From Streptomyces sp. V2I9 (GTDB lineage: Bacteria > Actinomycetota > Actinomycetes > Streptomycetales > Streptomycetaceae), in NCBI RefSeq assembly GCF_030817475.1, contig NZ_JAUSZJ010000002.1, positions 1,851,501-1,915,500 of the forward strand: DNA of 64,000 nt, in the 5' to 3' direction. The translations under genes and the position numbers were made by a program. The notes beneath the pieces are model-generated. The model saw only the letters and a program-made list of their open reading frames with translations, ran no database searches and was not told where the DNA came from. Each line of letters starts with the position of its first letter. Within the stretch, counting starts at the first letter, position 1. This document shows, one piece after another, positions 61,911 to 64,000 of this stretch.

Positions 61911-63344
61911 ATGACGTCGCAGACGACGCTGGCGAAGCCGGGCCAGGAACCCGGCGAGCCGGACCGGACGGACTCGTCGGACGGGCTTCAGGCAGGCCTG
62001 AAGAACCGCCACCTCTCGATGATCGCGATCGGCGGTGTGATCGGCGCCGGGCTCTTCGTGGGTTCCAGCGCGGGCATCGCGGCGGCGGGCCCGGCGATCC
62101 TCGTCTCGTACGCGATGGTCGGCCTCATGGTCGTCCTCGTGATGCGGATGCTCGGCGAGATGGCCGCCGCCCGGCCCAGCTCGGGTTCCTTCTCCGCCTA
62201 CGCCGACCAGGCGCTCGGCCGGTGGGCAGGGTTCTCCATCGGCTGGCTCTACTGGTTCTTCTGGGTCGTGGTGCTCGCGGTGGAGGCCACGGCGGGCGCG
62301 AAGATCCTGGAGGGCTGGATCCCCGGTGTGCCGCAGTGGGCCTGGGCGCTGATCGTGATGGTCGTCCTGACCGCCACCAACCTGGTCTCGGTGGGCAGTT
62401 ACGGTGAGTTCGAGTTCTGGTTCGCCGGGATCAAGGTCGTGGCGATCGCCGCGTTCGTGGTCGTCGGCTTCCTCGCGGTCTTCGGGTTCCTGCCCGGTTC
62501 GGACAACCCCGCGTCCGGGCTCGCGCATCTGACGGACTCCGGCGGGTTCTTCCCCGAGGGGCCGGGCGCGATCCTCACCGGTGTGCTGATGGTCGTCTTC
62601 TCGTTCATGGGCAGTGAGATCGTGACGCTGGCCGCCGGTGAGTCGACGGACCCGCAGCGGGCCGTCTCGAAGGCCACCAACAGCGTGATCTGGCGGATCG
62701 CCGTCTTCTACCTCGGCTCGATCTTCGTGGTGCTGACGCTGCTGCCGTGGAACGACCCGTCGATCGTGGAGAAGGGCAGCTACGTCGCCGCCCTGGACTC
62801 GATCGGCATCCCGCACGCGGGCCAGGTCATGGACTTCATCGTGCTGACCGCCGTGCTGTCCTGCCTCAACTCCGGCCTCTACACCGCCTCCCGCATGGCG
62901 TTCTCGCTCGGCGAGCGGGGCGACGCGCCGAAGTCCTTCGCCAGGGTCAACCGGCGGGGCGTGCCGCAGACGGCGATCCTGTCGTCGGTGGTCTTCGGCT
63001 TCGTGGCGGTGTTCTTCAACTACCAGTGGCCCGACACGGTCTTCCAGTTCCTGCTGAACTCCTCCGGCGCGGTCGCGCTCTTCGTGTGGCTGGTCATCTG
63101 CTTCACCCAGCTGCGGATGCGCGGGATCATCCTGCGCGAGACACCGGGCAAGCTGGTCGTGCGCATGTGGCTCTTCCCGTACCTCACCTGGGCGACGATC
63201 GCGATGATCTCGTTCGTCCTGGTCTACATGCTGACCGATGACACGGCCCGCGAGCAGGTCGTGCTGTCGCTGCTGGTCGCGGCCCTGGTGGTGGGCATCT
63301 CGCTGGTACGCGAGCGGCGTGGCCGCAAGGCCGCCGCCCGGTGA
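61911..63344 (+). CDS. Amino acid permease of the APC superfamily (GABA/AAT family)
   Basis: The 477-residue transporter has about 12 membrane helices. The first carries 'HLSMIAIGGVIGAGLFVGS' (about residues 34-52), the APC substrate-binding unwound helix; 'GEMAAARPSSGSFSAYA' and 'FSFMGSEIVTLAAGES' are further AAT-family marks. ATG 61911 follows AAGGA. The open frame from 61833 is not needed. The closest functional class by motif is GabP/ProY-type, a proton-coupled uptake system; the substrate is not resolved. A tandem of two inverted repeats follows the stop. Confidence 0.9.
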   Translation: MTSQTTLAKPGQEPGEPDRTDSSDGLQAGLKNRHLSMIAIGGVIGAGLFVGSSAGIAAAGPAILVSYAMVGLMVVLVMRMLGEMAAARPSSGSFSAYADQALGRWAGFSIGWLYWFFWVVVLAVEATAGAKILEGWIPGVPQWAWALIVMVVLTATNLVSVGSYGEFEFWFAGIKVVAIAAFVVVGFLAVFGFLPGSDNPASGLAHLTDSGGFFPEGPGAILTGVLMVVFSFMGSEIVTLAAGESTDPQRAVSKATNSVIWRIAVFYLGSIFVVLTLLPWNDPSIVEKGSYVAALDSIGIPHAGQVMDFIVLTAVLSCLNSGLYTASRMAFSLGERGDAPKSFARVNRRGVPQTAILSSVVFGFVAVFFNYQWPDTVFQFLLNSSGAVALFVWLVICFTQLRMRGIILRETPGKLVVRMWLFPYLTWATIAMISFVLVYMLTDDTAREQVVLSLLVAALVVGISLVRERRGRKAAAR

Positions 63345-63375
63345 TCGCCGCCCGTCCGCCGCGCACCGTGATCCA

Positions 63376-63398
63376 TACCTGACGGAGGCTGTCAGGTA
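63376..63398. repeat. Inverted repeat upstream of the FAD oxidase gene
   Basis: An 8-bp perfect inverted repeat (63376-63383 and 63391-63398, 7-nt spacer) lies 32 nt after the permease stop and about 55 nt before the oxidase start. It may be a regulator operator or part of a terminator series. Confidence 0.45.
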
Positions 63399-63406
63399 GG
63401 ACGGGG

Positions 63407-63449
63407 AAGCTCTCCTTCGCACCGCAGGAACGCGAGCGAAGGAGAGCTT
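63407..63449 (+). promoter_or_regulatory. Hairpin that includes the ribosome binding site of the FAD oxidase gene
   Basis: A perfect 14-bp stem (63407-63420 and 63436-63449) with a 15-nt loop ends in TTTT. The right arm contains the AAGGAG ribosome binding site of the gene starting at 63454. It could be a terminator of the permease transcript, a translational block, or both. Confidence 0.6.
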
Positions 63450-63453
63450 TTCC

Positions 63454-64000
63454 ATGTCGTCCCCCCAGCACCGGTCGCGGCCCGAGGGGCCCGCTCCCGC
63501 CGGCTTCCAGACCGGCTTCCCGATCCGCCCCGACCGGCTGGTCGAGGCCCGCACCCCCGACGACGTACGGGAGGCCGTGGCGTACGCCGCCGAGCGCGGG
63601 CTCCGGGTGACCGCGCACGCCACCGGGCACGGGCTGCCCGGTGCGGTCGAGGGCGGCGTCCTCGTGCTCACCCGCGCCCTGGACTCGGTCACCGTCGATC
63701 CGGTCGCCCGCACCGCCACGGTCGGCGCGGGCGCGACCTGGGGCGCGGTGGCCGCCGCCGCGGCCCCGCACGGCCTCGCCCCGCTCAACGGCTCGTCGCC
63801 CTCGGTGGGCGCCGTCTCGTACACGCTGGGCGGCGGACTGGGCATCCTGGCCCGGCAGTTCGGGTACGCCGCCGACCACGTCCGGGCGCTGGAGGCGGTG
63901 ACCGCGGACGGGGTGCGGCGCCGGGTCACGCCGGAGCGCGAGCCGGAGCTGTTCTGGGGGCTGCGCGGCGGCGGACACCGGCTGGGAGTGGTCACCGCAC
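63454..64000 (+). CDS. FAD-binding oxidoreductase (BBE-like), N-terminal part (truncated by window edge)
   Basis: The visible 182 residues match the FAD-binding type 4 domain of BBE-like oxidases: 'RTPDDVREAVAYAAERGLRVTAHATGHG' region, 'GGVLVLTRALDSVTVDP', 'TVGAGATWGAVAAA', 'LNGSSPSVGAVSYTLGGGLGILAR' region, and 'ELFWGLRGGGHRLGVVTA' at the edge. In flavin-linked members a His in the first loop ('TGHG') may bind FAD covalently; the second site (Cys) common in bicovalent types is not seen in 'SSPSVGAVSYT'. ATG 63454 has AAGGAG upstream, within a hairpin arm. The substrate is unknown. Confidence 0.85.
   Translation, partial: MSSPQHRSRPEGPAPAGFQTGFPIRPDRLVEARTPDDVREAVAYAAERGLRVTAHATGHGLPGAVEGGVLVLTRALDSVTVDPVARTATVGAGATWGAVAAAAAPHGLAPLNGSSPSVGAVSYTLGGGLGILARQFGYAADHVRALEAVTADGVRRRVTPEREPELFWGLRGGGHRLGVVTA

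Noticed and set aside
61830..63995. 721-codon minus-strand frame opposite the amino acid permease
   Set aside because: The permease has clear APC motifs on the plus strand; the antisense translation is His/Arg/Asp-rich without a domain.

Overview
The window is a GC-rich actinobacterial chromosome segment. Gene content and order match the Streptomyces core region that runs nadD - proA/proB - obg - rpmA - rplU - rne - rodA/pbp2/mreDCB - ndk - folC - valS - clpX - clpP2 - clpP1 - tig, as in the S. coelicolor SCO2579-SCO2620 neighbourhood. Genus level is well supported (codon bias, GTG starts, gene order); species cannot be told from the sequence alone.

Left part (1-7.3 kb): truncated nadD, two tiny single-span membrane proteins, an M48 metalloprotease, a pair of related tail-to-membrane proteins that share a 'VFDExFV' motif, then proA, a conserved orphan and proB. 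Cell-surface cluster A (7.5-15.8 kb) separates proB from obg. It holds two CDP-polyol phosphate polymerase-like proteins (one soluble, one membrane-fused), a GT2 glycosyltransferase and a fused cytidylyltransferase/short-chain reductase of CDP-ribitol synthase type, so a ribitol-phosphate-like wall polymer is the simplest reading. Every gene of cluster A is followed by its own hairpin.

Centre (16.3-36.5 kb): obg, rpmA and rplU, then accessory cluster B (18.8-26.0 kb) placed between rplU and rne. Cluster B encodes a nucleotide-sugar 6-dehydrogenase, an NAD-dependent 3-dehydrogenase-type oxidoreductase, a DegT aminotransferase and a left-handed beta-helix N-acetyltransferase, plus a GT2 and a GT4 transferase. 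Together they have the right set of activities to make and transfer a UDP-2,3-diacetamido-2,3-dideoxyhexuronic acid. Unlike cluster A, the five minus-strand genes of B overlap or nearly touch. RNase E/G with repeat-bearing arms, two radical-SAM-linked genes, an internally repeated membrane protein and a frame-disrupted CYTH-CHAD protein follow.

Right part (36.6-64 kb): the elongation/sporulation wall machinery (rodA, pbp2, mreD, mreC, mreB), ndk, a DUF4233-like protein, folC, valS, a PYG/Q-rich membrane protein, the clpX/clpP2/clpP1 protease genes with a ClgR-type operator, trigger factor, tRNA-Pro(UGG), tRNA-Gly(UCC), a membrane acyltransferase, an HD protein, a CPA2 antiporter, a SpoIIE-type PP2C phosphatase, a Nei/Fpg glycosylase, rpiB, an amino acid permease and a truncated FAD-dependent oxidase.

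Taken together the segment is a cell-wall and growth hub: core peptidoglycan elongation genes sit beside two surface-glycopolymer gene sets whose GT2 enzymes are paralogous. Many strong hairpins (10-20 bp stems) delimit transcription units. No CRISPR array, insertion sequence or integrase was recognised.
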